From the IMG/VR virus record IMGVR_UViG_3300049893_000826, positions 1 through 20,075 of that record: a DNA stretch of 20,075 nt. One strand, written 5' to 3'. Position numbers and translations under genes: made by a program. The notes below the pieces were generated by a model. It searched no databases and was not told the DNA's origin. It worked only from the letters and a program-made list of their open reading frames with translations. Position 1 is the stretch's first letter, and every line of letters starts with the position of its first letter. Below, piece by piece: positions 1 to 7,340 of this stretch. The stretch is from a virus.

Positions 1-148
1 TCCTTGACGACCTGACAAGCAAATAGCCATCGCCGTCATATCCGACAATAAGCACGTCCTGAAGATTGTCGTTGTCTGCGAACTCAATGGCTGACATCAA
101 TGCTTGTCGCGGTGTGAATGTTGTTGAGGCCGGTAGGGATGTAATCAT
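1..148 (-). CDS. hypothetical phage protein, N-terminal part (runs off left edge)
   Basis: Open frame of 49 complete codons from an ATG at 148 to the window edge with no stop. It reads MITSLPASTTFTPRQALMSA at the start and continues with the segment VLIVGYDGDGYLLVRSS. I see this pattern, a short alanine/acid-rich helix followed by a 'VVGYDxDGxLxVRSS' strand pair, in small uncharacterised phage proteins. I cannot assign a function. It is the last gene visible of the leftward operon. Its ATG lies 1 nt beyond the stop codon (149-151) of the upstream 30-residue gene, consistent with coupled translation. An alternative ATG at 152 overlaps that stop but gives only a 22-residue frame. Confidence 0.6.
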   Translation of the reverse strand, partial: MITSLPASTTFTPRQALMSAIEFADNDNLQDVLIVGYDGDGYLLVRSSR

Positions 149-241
149 TCATAAGCACTCATCAGCACCAAACATAAGCCAGCATTTTTTACAAACCAAA
201 AACCCACGCATTGCCGGCCTGCCGCAGTGTTCGCATTTCAT
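149..241 (-). CDS. 30-residue CxxC microprotein (zinc-knuckle-like)
   Basis: Very short frame starting MKCEHCGRPAMRGFLVCKKC, with a CxxC pair at residues 3-6 and a second at 17-20, as in a minimal zinc ribbon. Its ATG (241-239) overlaps the TGA of the 98-residue gene upstream as ATGA, and its own stop sits just before the next start, so it fits the operon exactly. No function is known. The paired cysteines suggest metal binding and possibly nucleic-acid or protein contact, which is inference. Short length is the main reason for doubt. Confidence 0.55.
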   Translation of the reverse strand: MKCEHCGRPAMRGFLVCKKCWLMFGADECL

Positions 242-534
242 TTCAAATCCATTGCTGCTTGACCATCAGACTTTGCGCGCTCAAGGCATTCGCCAAGCGC
301 ATATTTGTTCTGGCAATCTTCCGGCCTTTCTCCAGGCGGGCAAGTGCAAGGGCGCAATTTCTCCGCTTGTCCGCATACTGCCTCTGCTTGCACATTGGCA
401 TCAAGGCGCACAAACTGCTCAATTCGTGTCGCAGCCGCATCAAGCAATTCCGCCAGTTCTTCCACACCTTCGTTCCTGCAAAGGTCGGCTTCGTCTCGAA
501 GTTCGCATATCAACGAATCATCATCAACCGTCAT
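238..534 (-). CDS. hypothetical phage protein, 98 residues, acidic helical
   Basis: The frame starts at an ATG (534) that overlaps the end of the upstream zinc-ribbon gene by 11 nt. The product is acidic and helical in its first half (residues 1-50, including EELAELLDAAATRIEQF), with a cysteine-containing middle (CTCPPGERPEDC, roughly 63-74). I do not recognise a family. Position in the chain of small accessory genes at the distal end of the leftward operon suggests a non-essential early phage protein. The gene is supported by operon fit and by the overlapping start/stop arrangement on both sides rather than by homology. Confidence 0.6.
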   Translation of the reverse strand: MTVDDDSLICELRDEADLCRNEGVEELAELLDAAATRIEQFVRLDANVQAEAVCGQAEKLRPCTCPPGERPEDCQNKYALGECLERAKSDGQAAMDLK

Positions 535-931
535 TTCGCAACTCCCGTTTAAGTTTCAAAAGTTCCCGCTGCACTTCCACCAACTGCTGCGGCATGTCTC
601 TGCTTTTCAATCCAACGCTTGCAGCAAGCATTCTCCGCACATACGCATCGCACAACTTCTCCCTCTGCCTGCGCATGTTTTCAAGGCATATCACATGGCG
701 TTTGCCGGGATTCTTCTTTGCCCATTCAACCGCCCGTCTTTTCACATCTCCAGAGTTCGCCTTGTACCACTTTTTCCAATAGACTTTCAGTTCTTCGCGT
801 TCGTATGGCTTTGTCTCTTGCTTTGCATACCACGCCCTATGCTTGGCGCGTTCGCACTCCCGGCAGTCTCCGCGCTTTTCTCGAAAGGCATCTTCTGGCT
901 TCTCTTGCTTACAGGTTATGCAAATTTTCAC
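524..931 (-). CDS. zinc-ribbon phage protein, HNH-like N-terminus without the nuclease core
   Basis: The N-terminus carries CITCKQEKPEDAF followed by CRECERAKHRAWY, a CxxC...CxxC zinc ribbon of the kind that often precedes HNH endonuclease domains in phages. No HNH catalytic motif (HH, N, H) follows. The middle is rich in K/W (WKKWYKANSGDVKRRAVEWA) and the C-terminus (LCDAYVRRMLAASVG, then a helical leucine/lysine tail) resembles a small module seen in phage zinc-ribbon proteins. Two GTG codons, at 934 and 931, are possible starts. The Shine-Dalgarno GGGAGG at 942-937 is only 2 nt from the first and 5 nt from the second, so 931 is preferred (135 residues). DNA binding is inferred. Confidence 0.65.
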   Translation of the reverse strand: MKICITCKQEKPEDAFREKRGDCRECERAKHRAWYAKQETKPYEREELKVYWKKWYKANSGDVKRRAVEWAKKNPGKRHVICLENMRRQREKLCDAYVRRMLAASVGLKSRDMPQQLVEVQRELLKLKRELRNDG

Positions 932-949
932 CACTCCCTCCCGATCACC

Positions 950-1054
950 CTAAAAAACTTCCAGTTCATAGTAAGAATCCTTTCTCTTGCATGGCTTACA
1001 TTGGTTGCTCTTATAAAACTCAGTGCTTCCACATTTTGCGCAAACTCTTGTCAT
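950..1054 (-). CDS. 34-residue two-CxxC zinc-ribbon microprotein
   Basis: Short frame reading MTRVCAKCGSTEFYKSNQCK and ending in YELEVF. It has CAKC at residues 5-8 and CKPC at 19-22, a complete four-cysteine zinc ribbon in a very small protein. The ATG (1054-1052) overlaps the helicase stop (1053-1051) as ATGA, which strongly suggests coupled translation. Another in-window ATG at 1060 is in the same frame and would add two residues. Function is unknown. A Zn-binding adaptor or DNA/RNA contact role is only inference. Confidence 0.6.
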   Translation of the reverse strand: MTRVCAKCGSTEFYKSNQCKPCKRKDSYYELEVF

Positions 1055-2634
1055 ATCCATGACCTATCTATTACACGGAAGAAGCGCCCGTCTCGCTTGT
1101 ATTCAATCATTGCCGGCGGACGGCCGGCATTCATCGCCTCGCACATACCGTCAAGCGTGCCGCTTTCGTTGCTCGGCGCTCCGCTCTTGTCCTTGAGCAT
1201 CACAAGCAGGCCCATTGCTTTCTGTCCGGCGTAGCCTTGGTGCAATACCGGCAGGTATTCATCGACTTTTGGATCGCTCAAGCTTCCGTAATAGCTCACC
1301 TTGAGCATTTCTTTCCCGCTGGCCGCGCTGACGTGTTTGCGCCATTGCCAGGACTTGACCAGCATCTCGGTGCCTGCGATGCCCATGATGTCATCCTGGT
1401 GCAGCGAAAGCGCCTTCTTGACTGGCGGCGGGAATTCTTGGCCACAGCATGGGCAGACCTTCGCGCTGATAGCGCACAGTTCGTGGCACTCGTCGCAGAC
1501 CTTGATCGGCGCTTCGCCTTCGCCATTGCCTTTCTTGCTTGGCGGGACGACGGCTGTGATGGGGCCGTGTGTCGAGACTACTCCGGCGAAGTCGAGAACT
1601 AGGCAATGGTCAGTGTGCGACTTGATTCGCATCCCGCGCCCTGCCATCTGCACATACAGCCCAGGAGATAGCGTCGGGCGCAGCATTGCGATCAGGTCAA
1701 TGTCTGGATAGTCGAAGCCGGTGGTCAAAACATTTGCGTTGGTGAGCGCGCGAATCTTGCCGGCCTTGAAGGCTTCGATGATGTTCTCGCGCTCGGCTTT
1801 CGATGTCTCGCCGGTCACACATTCCGCGATGATGCCTTGAGCGTTCAGCACCTCGCAGACACGGTATGCGTGCTGAACGCCAGCGCAGAAAAATAGCCAC
1901 GCCTTGCGATCGCCAGCAAGCCGTATGACCTCTGAGACGATTGCTTCGTTGTTGTCTGAGGTGTTGACCGCAGCCTGTAGCTCGCTCTCGATGTACTCAC
2001 CGCCACGCTTATGCACGCCTTCGACTGACAAGCGCTTGCTGGTGATCTTCGAGCGCAGCGGTGCAAGGTGCTTTTTGTGAATCAGTTCCTCGATCGTTAC
2101 AGGCTCGATTAGGTCGGTGAATAAAGCAGACCCATCTGTGATGTATCCATGCCCGAGGCGGTAAGGAGTGGCCGTCAAGCCTATTACTCGCAGGTGCGGA
2201 TTGATCTTCGTCAGTGAGTCGATCAGCGTCCGGTATCCGCCTTGCTCTTTGTGGCTAATAAGGTGCGCTTCATCTACGATACACAGATCGACATGCCCTA
2301 AGTCGTCACTTTTCCCGCGCACCGATTGAATACCTGCGAACGTGATCTGCTCAATCTCTTTGCGCCCGATGCCTGCCGAGTAGATGCCTAGAGGTGCGTC
2401 GGGCCAGTGCAATAGCATCTTCTCGGCGTTCTGTTCGATCAACTCCTTGACATGCGTGAGCATCAAAATGCGAGTCTCCGGCCACGATTGCAGCGCATCC
2501 TTGCAGAGTGCGGCAATTACATGGCTCTTTCCAGCTCCGGTCGGCAGGACGATGCACGGATGGCCTTCGTTTCCGGATTCGAACCATGCGTATAGCTGAT
2601 CAAGCGTGCGCTGTTGGTAGTCACGCAGAATCAC
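1051..2634 (-). CDS. SF2 DEAD/DEAH-box helicase with C-terminal zinc ribbon
   Basis: ATP-dependent superfamily 2 helicase/translocase of the UvrB/RecG/RapA-like phage type (527 residues). Visible motifs are the Q-like segment LRDYQQRTLD (3-12), Walker A PTGAGKS (31-37), DEAH (121-124), TAT (154-156), a second RecA-like domain with TTGFDYP (304-310), and motif VI QMAGRGMR (329-336). A zinc ribbon follows (CDEC at 380-383, CPCC at 394-397), then a C-terminal domain of about 130 residues without a recognised family. The start is GTG (2634-2632), overlapping the TGA of the HTH gene as GTGA; no better start lies nearby. Such helicases in phage early operons are thought to act in replication or recombination, unwinding or remodelling DNA. 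The exact substrate cannot be told from sequence. Confidence 0.92.
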   Translation of the reverse strand: MILRDYQQRTLDQLYAWFESGNEGHPCIVLPTGAGKSHVIAALCKDALQSWPETRILMLTHVKELIEQNAEKMLLHWPDAPLGIYSAGIGRKEIEQITFAGIQSVRGKSDDLGHVDLCIVDEAHLISHKEQGGYRTLIDSLTKINPHLRVIGLTATPYRLGHGYITDGSALFTDLIEPVTIEELIHKKHLAPLRSKITSKRLSVEGVHKRGGEYIESELQAAVNTSDNNEAIVSEVIRLAGDRKAWLFFCAGVQHAYRVCEVLNAQGIIAECVTGETSKAERENIIEAFKAGKIRALTNANVLTTGFDYPDIDLIAMLRPTLSPGLYVQMAGRGMRIKSHTDHCLVLDFAGVVSTHGPITAVVPPSKKGNGEGEAPIKVCDECHELCAISAKVCPCCGQEFPPPVKKALSLHQDDIMGIAGTEMLVKSWQWRKHVSAASGKEMLKVSYYGSLSDPKVDEYLPVLHQGYAGQKAMGLLVMLKDKSGAPSNESGTLDGMCEAMNAGRPPAMIEYKRDGRFFRVIDRSWI

Positions 2635-2921
2635 GGCAAATGCGCCCCTGTCTCATAAGCGATGATCTTCTCGATCGTCCGAACATGCACTCCCCATTGC
2701 TTCGCCAGTGCAGCATTGCTGTACCTGGCAGTGATCTCGCGGCGCATCTGCTCGCGCTTTCGTGCGGCCTCGCGGATCGCGATGATTGCAAGCGGCGGAA
2801 CCTTGGTCTGCGGCAAGTCGAAGCCGCGAAGAGCTTCAGACGCTGCCGATGCAAGGTACTCTTCGCGGGTGCGGCGTGTGCGCAGTGTTGAGGCGTGGTC
2901 TGCTTGTCTAGTGCGAGCCAT
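2631..2921 (-). CDS. small helix-turn-helix DNA-binding protein
   Basis: A 96-residue basic protein. The C-terminal part, SNAALAKQWGVHVRTIEKII, has the spacing of a helix-turn-helix (A-L-A-x-x-x-G-V-x-x-x-T-I). The N-terminus (MARTRQADHAS...) is basic and probably flexible. The ATG at 2921 is preferred over an in-frame ATG at 2939 because GGAGG lies 4 nt upstream of it. It overlaps the end of the upstream membrane-protein gene by 14 nt, and its stop overlaps the helicase GTG start. It could regulate the operon or assist DNA replication; the sequence does not decide between these. Confidence 0.7.
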   Translation of the reverse strand: MARTRQADHASTLRTRRTREEYLASAASEALRGFDLPQTKVPPLAIIAIREAARKREQMRREITARYSNAALAKQWGVHVRTIEKIIAYETGAHLP

Positions 2922-3153
2922 GTTTCCTCCGAAAAACATACATCGCCAGCGTCACGCCGCAAGCGCCACCGGCACCGACAAACGGGACTGCCGACCATCC
3001 CGTTTGAACCACGAACAGAACGCTTGCCACTTCCGCGCAGGCAATGGCAAAAGGTGTTATCGCCGCTGCAAGGTATCGGCCATGCACAACGTTTAACTGT
3101 TGCAGGCCACGCAGGAATACAAGCGCGAAGGTGGCGAGAAATATGGCGGTCAT
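2908..3153 (-). CDS. small membrane protein, three probable spans
   Basis: An 81-residue hydrophobic protein with likely transmembrane segments at residues 2-16 (TAIFLATFALVFL), about 28-49 (LAAAITPFAIACAEVASVLFVV) and about 54-72 (SAVPFVGAGGACGVTLAMYVF), ending in a basic tail RRKHGSH. The ATG (3153) overlaps the ibrA-like stop (3150-3152) as ATGA. There is no cleavable signal peptide. Location is presumably the host inner membrane, and no family is recognised. Similar small polytopic proteins occur in phage early regions with unknown roles. Confidence 0.65.
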   Translation of the reverse strand: MTAIFLATFALVFLRGLQQLNVVHGRYLAAAITPFAIACAEVASVLFVVQTGWSAVPFVGAGGACGVTLAMYVFRRKHGSH

Positions 3154-4373
3154 GCTGCCGGCTCAACAGGAAAAATATTCCAAGCAGTTCTGCGACGATT
3201 CATCAAGTCTTGATACTTTGAGTACGCGCTAGTTTTTGTTGGAGAGAATCCCATGTACTTGCACCAATAATCGTTCTTCAAAAGAGTTTTGCATATCCTT
3301 CGCCAGCTCGGAGCTTTCCCAGCGTTTTCTATCTTCAAGTCGGATTCTTGCGGTATTCCATCTTGATAGCCTCTGCTTCTCCACCAGTTCAGATATACGG
3401 CGATCTTGTTCTTGTAATGCTCTCGCGTTTTTGGCGGGGTGCTGTCGAGCAGGCTGATCGCAAAGCTCTCCCATGTATGACCAGCAGGCAAGGTTATCGT
3501 ATGGTTTCCCATAATATTCCCGCGCTGGTTTGAGTACATTTTCCCTGTATTTGCACCATTGACGCGCAAAACAAGTTTTGCCCATGTTACCGGTTCAATT
3601 GCTTGGTAAAGCCAAAGACCTTTTCTTGACTCATCGCCGAACGGCTCGCAAATTCGCATTTGATGAATTGTCATTCCTGCTTGGTGCATGCGGTCATACA
3701 GCTTGTTGTACGGCTCGCCGCTTTTGGCGTGATACGTCCATATATCATCGGTGCGCCAGTCATAAATTGGATAGACGTTCCACACGTTTTCAACCACGTT
3801 GGTGGTGTAGTGCTTGCCGTCATACATTGGCTTGTCTCTCGCCATAGTACGAAACCGGTTTAGGCTTTCTTGTGCTCGAATACCTACGAATGCAGCGCAC
3901 TTTTCTCCTTGTGCATACCATTGGCCGAACGTCGGTACGAATTCTTCAAACATGATCCCGTCGTACCAGAACGGAAAGAATTCTTTGTCTGTAATGCTTA
4001 TCTCGTCAGGCTCACGAATCCACAGATTGCGCTTGTCGTCATCCCACGCCTTCCATTCTGGTTCATGGGCTGAACAAGCGTTCCATGTTTTGATTGGCAA
4101 AGCTACCCAATACGGCTCAATGCAATCAGCGTATTGCGTATAAATCAACTTTGCGAATTCAACCGTATGGTTGAACTGGGCCTCCCAGTCCAGAAAAAAA
4201 AGCCCGATCTTTCGGCCTCTTCGCTGCGCTTCCTTGCACACAAGATGAACCATAACCCCTGAGTCCTTGCCTGCCGAAAAAGAGCAGTAAATCCTGTCGA
4301 AGTTATCGAACGTCCATTCGATTCTTTGTTGTGCAGCTTCAAGCACGTTTATACCCAAACCATGTTTAGGCAT
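3150..4373 (-). CDS. ibrA: IbrA/YbdN-like PAPS-reductase-family protein (DUF3440)
   Basis: A 407-residue protein of the phosphoadenosine-phosphosulfate reductase / ATP-pyrophosphatase fold. The PP-loop SAGKDSG is at residues 33-39 (canonical SGGKDS). The family pattern that I recognise from E. coli YbdN and IbrA is present along the whole length: FFLDWEAQF, YPIYDWRTDDIWTY, RICEPFGDESRKGLWLY, HYKNKIAVYLNWW and SWRRICKTLLKNDYWC. Length matches the family (about 400). IbrA with IbrB was described as a regulator of eib immunoglobulin-binding protein genes in E. coli, but its biochemistry is not established. Related PP-loop enzymes such as DndC act in sulfur modification of DNA. The ATG at 4373 lies 5 nt inside the end of the preceding gene. 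The gene looks more AT-rich than the flanking recombination genes, suggesting separate acquisition. Confidence 0.9.
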   Translation of the reverse strand: MPKHGLGINVLEAAQQRIEWTFDNFDRIYCSFSAGKDSGVMVHLVCKEAQRRGRKIGLFFLDWEAQFNHTVEFAKLIYTQYADCIEPYWVALPIKTWNACSAHEPEWKAWDDDKRNLWIREPDEISITDKEFFPFWYDGIMFEEFVPTFGQWYAQGEKCAAFVGIRAQESLNRFRTMARDKPMYDGKHYTTNVVENVWNVYPIYDWRTDDIWTYHAKSGEPYNKLYDRMHQAGMTIHQMRICEPFGDESRKGLWLYQAIEPVTWAKLVLRVNGANTGKMYSNQRGNIMGNHTITLPAGHTWESFAISLLDSTPPKTREHYKNKIAVYLNWWRSRGYQDGIPQESDLKIENAGKAPSWRRICKTLLKNDYWCKYMGFSPTKTSAYSKYQDLMNRRRTAWNIFPVEPAA

Positions 4374-4758
4374 TTTTCTTTCTCCAATAGTCTATTGCCT
4401 GTTGAGCCTTATCATTTGCTCTTTGTTGTTGCTCAGATGTCAATTGACCCCATGCAAGACGAACAATATCTTCCGGACATTGAATTGCCATTGCACATGC
4501 CGCGTGACCAATCCAAGAGCGTTTATCTCCACGCTTGGAAAGATTGTGACGACAAGATACAGGCCATGAATCTACTACCCGCATCATCCAATGTCCGTAA
4601 AGTTCGCTGTCTCCTGTGAATTGGATTGCTTTATCAATCCATGCTTTCTTGTCATCAACAGACCCCCACATATTTTGTTTGACTTCTTCCCATTCCCAAT
4701 ACGGAACCCATTCCTCGAAAAGATCGCGATTCTTCATTGTTATCTTTGGCATGAACAT
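4366..4758 (-). CDS. hypothetical protein between ibrB and ibrA, tryptophan-rich
   Basis: A protein of about 130 residues encoded between the IbrB and IbrA homologues and overlapping the ibrA start by 8 nt. It is rich in W (EEWVPYWEWEEVKQNMWGSV, and VDSWPVSCRHNL), with a basic stretch RGDKRSWIGHAACA and a helical C-terminus. I recognise no family. The frame also allows a GTG at 4767 (overlapping the ibrB TGA), but ATG at 4758 has AGGTGA 5 nt upstream and is preferred. Conserved placement inside a two-gene functional pair suggests it belongs to the same system, as a third component or a phage-specific addition. Confidence 0.7.
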   Translation of the reverse strand: MFMPKITMKNRDLFEEWVPYWEWEEVKQNMWGSVDDKKAWIDKAIQFTGDSELYGHWMMRVVDSWPVSCRHNLSKRGDKRSWIGHAACAMAIQCPEDIVRLAWGQLTSEQQQRANDKAQQAIDYWRKKNA

Positions 4759-4759
4759 A

Positions 4760-5452
4760 TCAGTCACCTATCAGTTCTTTGCCTTCTACTTCTTCAAATG
4801 TATCCGCCTCCCATGCTTCTGAAAACTCACGATCCATAAACAGAGAAGCCAGCCCTGTTACCTGTTGGAGCCTGAGAACTTCGTCAGAGTCCATGCCAAG
4901 TTCAACAGCGATCTTTGCGTCACTCCAAAACCGGCGCTTAAGCTCAATGACAATGTCTGCCATTGAATCGACCTTGTGCTCACCCCTGGCGCGATTGTGT
5001 CGAATTGTCGATGCCATCCTATCGTTTTTGTCTTGTCGGTCATTGTTGATTACAACGACTGGCAAATATCCATGCACTCGGCTTTGAACGATGGCAGACT
5101 CTTTACCGACACGATGCCGGTGGAATCCATCAACAACTTCATTTCCGAATTCGTTTTTCCAGGTGACGATTGGTTGTGTGTAACCATCCTCTGAAATTGA
5201 ATGTTCAAGCAACTTCATTTCAGGCGGCGCAACGCTATTCGGGTTGTAGTCGTTTGCCGTTACCGTTGAGTTTTTTACCCACAGAACACAATCGACAGGC
5301 TCAGACTTGAACGGGCTTTTATCATGAAGATGCAACCTGAGTTCGTTTATCACTGCGGCTTTGTCATCAACAGAAAGCGAGTCAATTTTGTCGAATAGCT
5401 TTTTGCAGTCATCAACAAAACTGACATCTGAAAACATGTCAAGTGTTCTCAC
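4760..5452 (-). CDS. ibrB: IbrB-like ParB/Srx-domain protein
   Basis: A 230-residue ParB-superfamily protein. After an N-terminal helical region of about 50 residues, the ParB-like core has a strand VDCVLWVK (53-60), a helix LLEHSISEDG (81-90), and the signature NEVVDGFHRHRVGKE (104-118) with DGFHRHR at 108-114. MASTIRHNRARGEHK (147-160) follows, then a possible HTH at about 176-200. The IbrB/YbdM pattern and the adjacent PAPS-reductase-like gene identify the pair. ParB-like domains can bind CTP or hydrolyse nucleotides; the activity here is unknown. The GTG start (5452) overlaps the nuclease gene stop as GTGA and has GGGAGG about 8 nt upstream; an internal ATG at 5437 is the alternative. Confidence 0.88.
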   Translation of the reverse strand: MRTLDMFSDVSFVDDCKKLFDKIDSLSVDDKAAVINELRLHLHDKSPFKSEPVDCVLWVKNSTVTANDYNPNSVAPPEMKLLEHSISEDGYTQPIVTWKNEFGNEVVDGFHRHRVGKESAIVQSRVHGYLPVVVINNDRQDKNDRMASTIRHNRARGEHKVDSMADIVIELKRRFWSDAKIAVELGMDSDEVLRLQQVTGLASLFMDREFSEAWEADTFEEVEGKELIGD

Positions 5453-6468
5453 CCCACAATCCTCCCACCAAATTCCTCCCGCATCCCGATTACGATCTCA
5501 TCGGCATTGGCGCAGGCGTGCGCATTGGCGATTAGCTCTTTGCTGCCGAATACATTGGCGCATGGCTCGCCATTGCGCACCGGCTTGCCTTCGATGATCC
5601 AGACTGCATCGGTCTCGGTACTGGAGTCCATGTCCAACTGCCACGGCACAAGATCAGGATGAAGAACATGACAATCGCACCCGTCGCGCTGGTTCTCTGT
5701 CGGAATCTCACACTCAAAGCGCGCGCATGTCCAAGTTCCTGCTTGCGTCGCCGTACTGTGCGCACAGGTGCGGCAATTGACCTCGCGAGTCAGCTTGCTG
5801 ACGTGGCAAAGGTCATGGCCTTGGCAAAACTTGCACTGATACCACGACGGGTCAGCACTCAGTGGCTCTGGCATGCGCTCCGAGAACACGATCCTCTTCC
5901 CGCGCTCCAAGATGTTCTCGGCCTGCATCTTGTCGAGCTTCACGCGCTCGGTGTAAATCTCGTCGTTGTCCTTGCAGATTGCGACGTAGAGCGCTCGGTC
6001 GGTTTCCTGCGCGAGCATCTCCATTTGCATCTGCGCATAGTGCTTGGGTTGCGATTTCTCGACGCCATCCTTCTGCACCGACGCAAACGACTTGGCTGAG
6101 TGTGTCTTGATTTCGAGCGAATGGCGCTTTTTATGAGCCTCCGCAAGCCCTACGATCACGCCGTCCGGAGTGCATCCTATGTGCGGTGCGAGCGTGTGGT
6201 GCTTCTGGTGTTGCAAGCACTCGCTCACCGTGTAATCGGCTGCGCGCAAGTCGGCGACGACCCACGTTTCCTCGTGCTGGCCGCGCCGGAAAAGCCGCTT
6301 GATGCGACCTTCGAACCGCTGGACGACTGCCCAGCGGAACGAGAGCCATAGCCAGCGGTCGCACTCATGCCCGATCACAGACGCGCCCAGGTACTGGCGC
6401 GGCAGGTCTTGCTGCGAGGCGTGATAGGTGTCGATTGCTTCGACGATTGGATCGGCGATTGCGGTCAT
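5449..6468 (-). CDS. PD-(D/E)XK nuclease, RecB/YqaJ-type phage exonuclease
   Basis: A 339-residue protein with the core motifs of the lambda-exonuclease/RecB nuclease fold: GQHEE (63-67), GCTPDG with D102, LEIKT with E119 and K121, then YAQMQ (144-148). A cysteine-rich segment follows (QCKFCQGHDLCH, then CRTC), which may hold zinc or an iron-sulfur cluster as in Cas4/AddB-like nucleases. The downstream part is cysteine-containing and less clear. The ATG at 6468 overlaps the DUF669 stop (ATGA); a GTG four codons further upstream is possible. With the Sak4-like ATPase and DUF669 protein it forms a phage recombination module: resection by the nuclease, then strand annealing or exchange. Confidence 0.85.
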   Translation of the reverse strand: MTAIADPIVEAIDTYHASQQDLPRQYLGASVIGHECDRWLWLSFRWAVVQRFEGRIKRLFRRGQHEETWVVADLRAADYTVSECLQHQKHHTLAPHIGCTPDGVIVGLAEAHKKRHSLEIKTHSAKSFASVQKDGVEKSQPKHYAQMQMEMLAQETDRALYVAICKDNDEIYTERVKLDKMQAENILERGKRIVFSERMPEPLSADPSWYQCKFCQGHDLCHVSKLTREVNCRTCAHSTATQAGTWTCARFECEIPTENQRDGCDCHVLHPDLVPWQLDMDSSTETDAVWIIEGKPVRNGEPCANVFGSKELIANAHACANADEIVIGMREEFGGRIVG

Positions 6469-6956
6469 TTTTTCGCCCACGGCGGCGACTTCTTCGCACC
6501 TTCCTGCGTCGGTGCAGCGGCGGGCTTCGAGGCGGGAGCGGAAGGCGTTGCGCGTCCTTCCAACGCCTTGTAAGCCTTGACCTCGTTTCCGGTGCCGTAG
6601 TCGTCCGACTTGACTTCGACCTTGATCTGCAATTCGCCGCTGATCAGTTGGTCAGTGTCGCTGATCTTCGGCAGTCCGATCGCTTGCAGGATCGCGGACA
6701 ACTGAGCGCGGCCGATCTCTTCGGCCTTGCTGCTAGAGTTTCGGATGTTCAGATTCGCCCACATGACGCGGCCCTGGTAGCTCGGGCCGGTGACATCCAG
6801 GCGCAGCTTGATGTACTGGCCGGTGCCGCTCTTCGTGTCCTGAAGGTCGGCCTTGACGATGCGGGCGTTGTACCAACCGGCAGGGATCGGCTCGAAATCG
6901 CCGGACGATGCTGCGGGAAGTGTATCGACTGAAAATTCTTCGTTCAGAAATGCCAT
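6465..6956 (-). CDS. DUF669 single-strand DNA-binding partner protein
   Basis: A 163-residue protein with the DUF669 pattern: an N-terminal FEPIPAGWYNARIVKADLQD, then GTGQYIKLRLDVTGPSYQGR, VMWANLNIRNSSSKAEEIGR, AQLSAILQAIGLP and a late strand LQIKVEVK. The tail is low-complexity A/P/K-rich (residues about 135-163), like the disordered tails of SSB proteins. DUF669 genes regularly accompany Sak4-type ATPases and nucleases in phages and are thought to bind ssDNA. The start ATG (6956) has AAGGAGTG upstream with a spacing of about 9 nt. The stop overlaps the nuclease gene start. Confidence 0.88.
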   Translation of the reverse strand: MAFLNEEFSVDTLPAASSGDFEPIPAGWYNARIVKADLQDTKSGTGQYIKLRLDVTGPSYQGRVMWANLNIRNSSSKAEEIGRAQLSAILQAIGLPKISDTDQLISGELQIKVEVKSDDYGTGNEVKAYKALEGRATPSAPASKPAAAPTQEGAKKSPPWAKK

Positions 6957-6962
6957 GTTGTT

Positions 6963-7340
6963 TCACTCCTTGATGGAAAAAGAGGGGCGCCCCGGCTTTA
7001 CGGTGATGGCCGGCGCGAGTGCTGCGGTGATACGTTCGTCGGCCTGCTTCCAAAGCGCGACGTTGATCTCGGGCTTCCACCTAAATAGCGTGGAAAGGTG
7101 AGCGTCGAGGCCGTGCTCAGCGGCCAGGTCTTGCAGTTTTGCCGCATCGACCTTTCGATCCAATCGAGGCGAGACGCGCACGACGGTATCTCCGATTTCG
7201 AGCGTGTTCGTCGTCTCAAGCGCCGTGTTGATGCGGAACAGAGCGACGATCTCGTCCTCGACGATGCGCCGACGTTCGATGGTCTGCGCCTCAACCTCTT
7301 TGAGGTGTTGCCACTCTCGGATAAGTTCGGCGGGGGTCAT
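6963..7340 (-). CDS. hypothetical phage protein in the recombination module, 125 residues
   Basis: A helical-plus-strand protein: an N-terminal coiled helix (LIREWQHLKEVEAQTIERRR), then LEIGDTVVRVSPRLDRKVDA, and a C-terminal strand region (AITVKPGRPSFSIKE). I have seen similar proteins between Sak4-like and DUF669 genes in phage genomes but know no name or activity. The ATG (7340) overlaps the stop of the ATPase C-terminal segment (7337-7339) as ATGA, so its translation would depend on ribosomes reaching that stop. The TAA inside the ATPase gene would weaken this coupling. Confidence 0.75.
   Translation of the reverse strand: MTPAELIREWQHLKEVEAQTIERRRIVEDEIVALFRINTALETTNTLEIGDTVVRVSPRLDRKVDAAKLQDLAAEHGLDAHLSTLFRWKPEINVALWKQADERITAALAPAITVKPGRPSFSIKE

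Noticed and set aside
66-1234. Long plus-strand open frames (238 and 309 codons) opposite the small early genes
   Set aside because: They lie antisense to a tightly overlapping chain of minus-strand genes with ribosome sites; their sequence is low-quality (S/F/H/R-rich) with no domain.
3229-3585. 118-codon minus-strand frame inside the ibrA-like gene
   Set aside because: Overlaps the clear C-terminal family pattern of IbrA in another frame.
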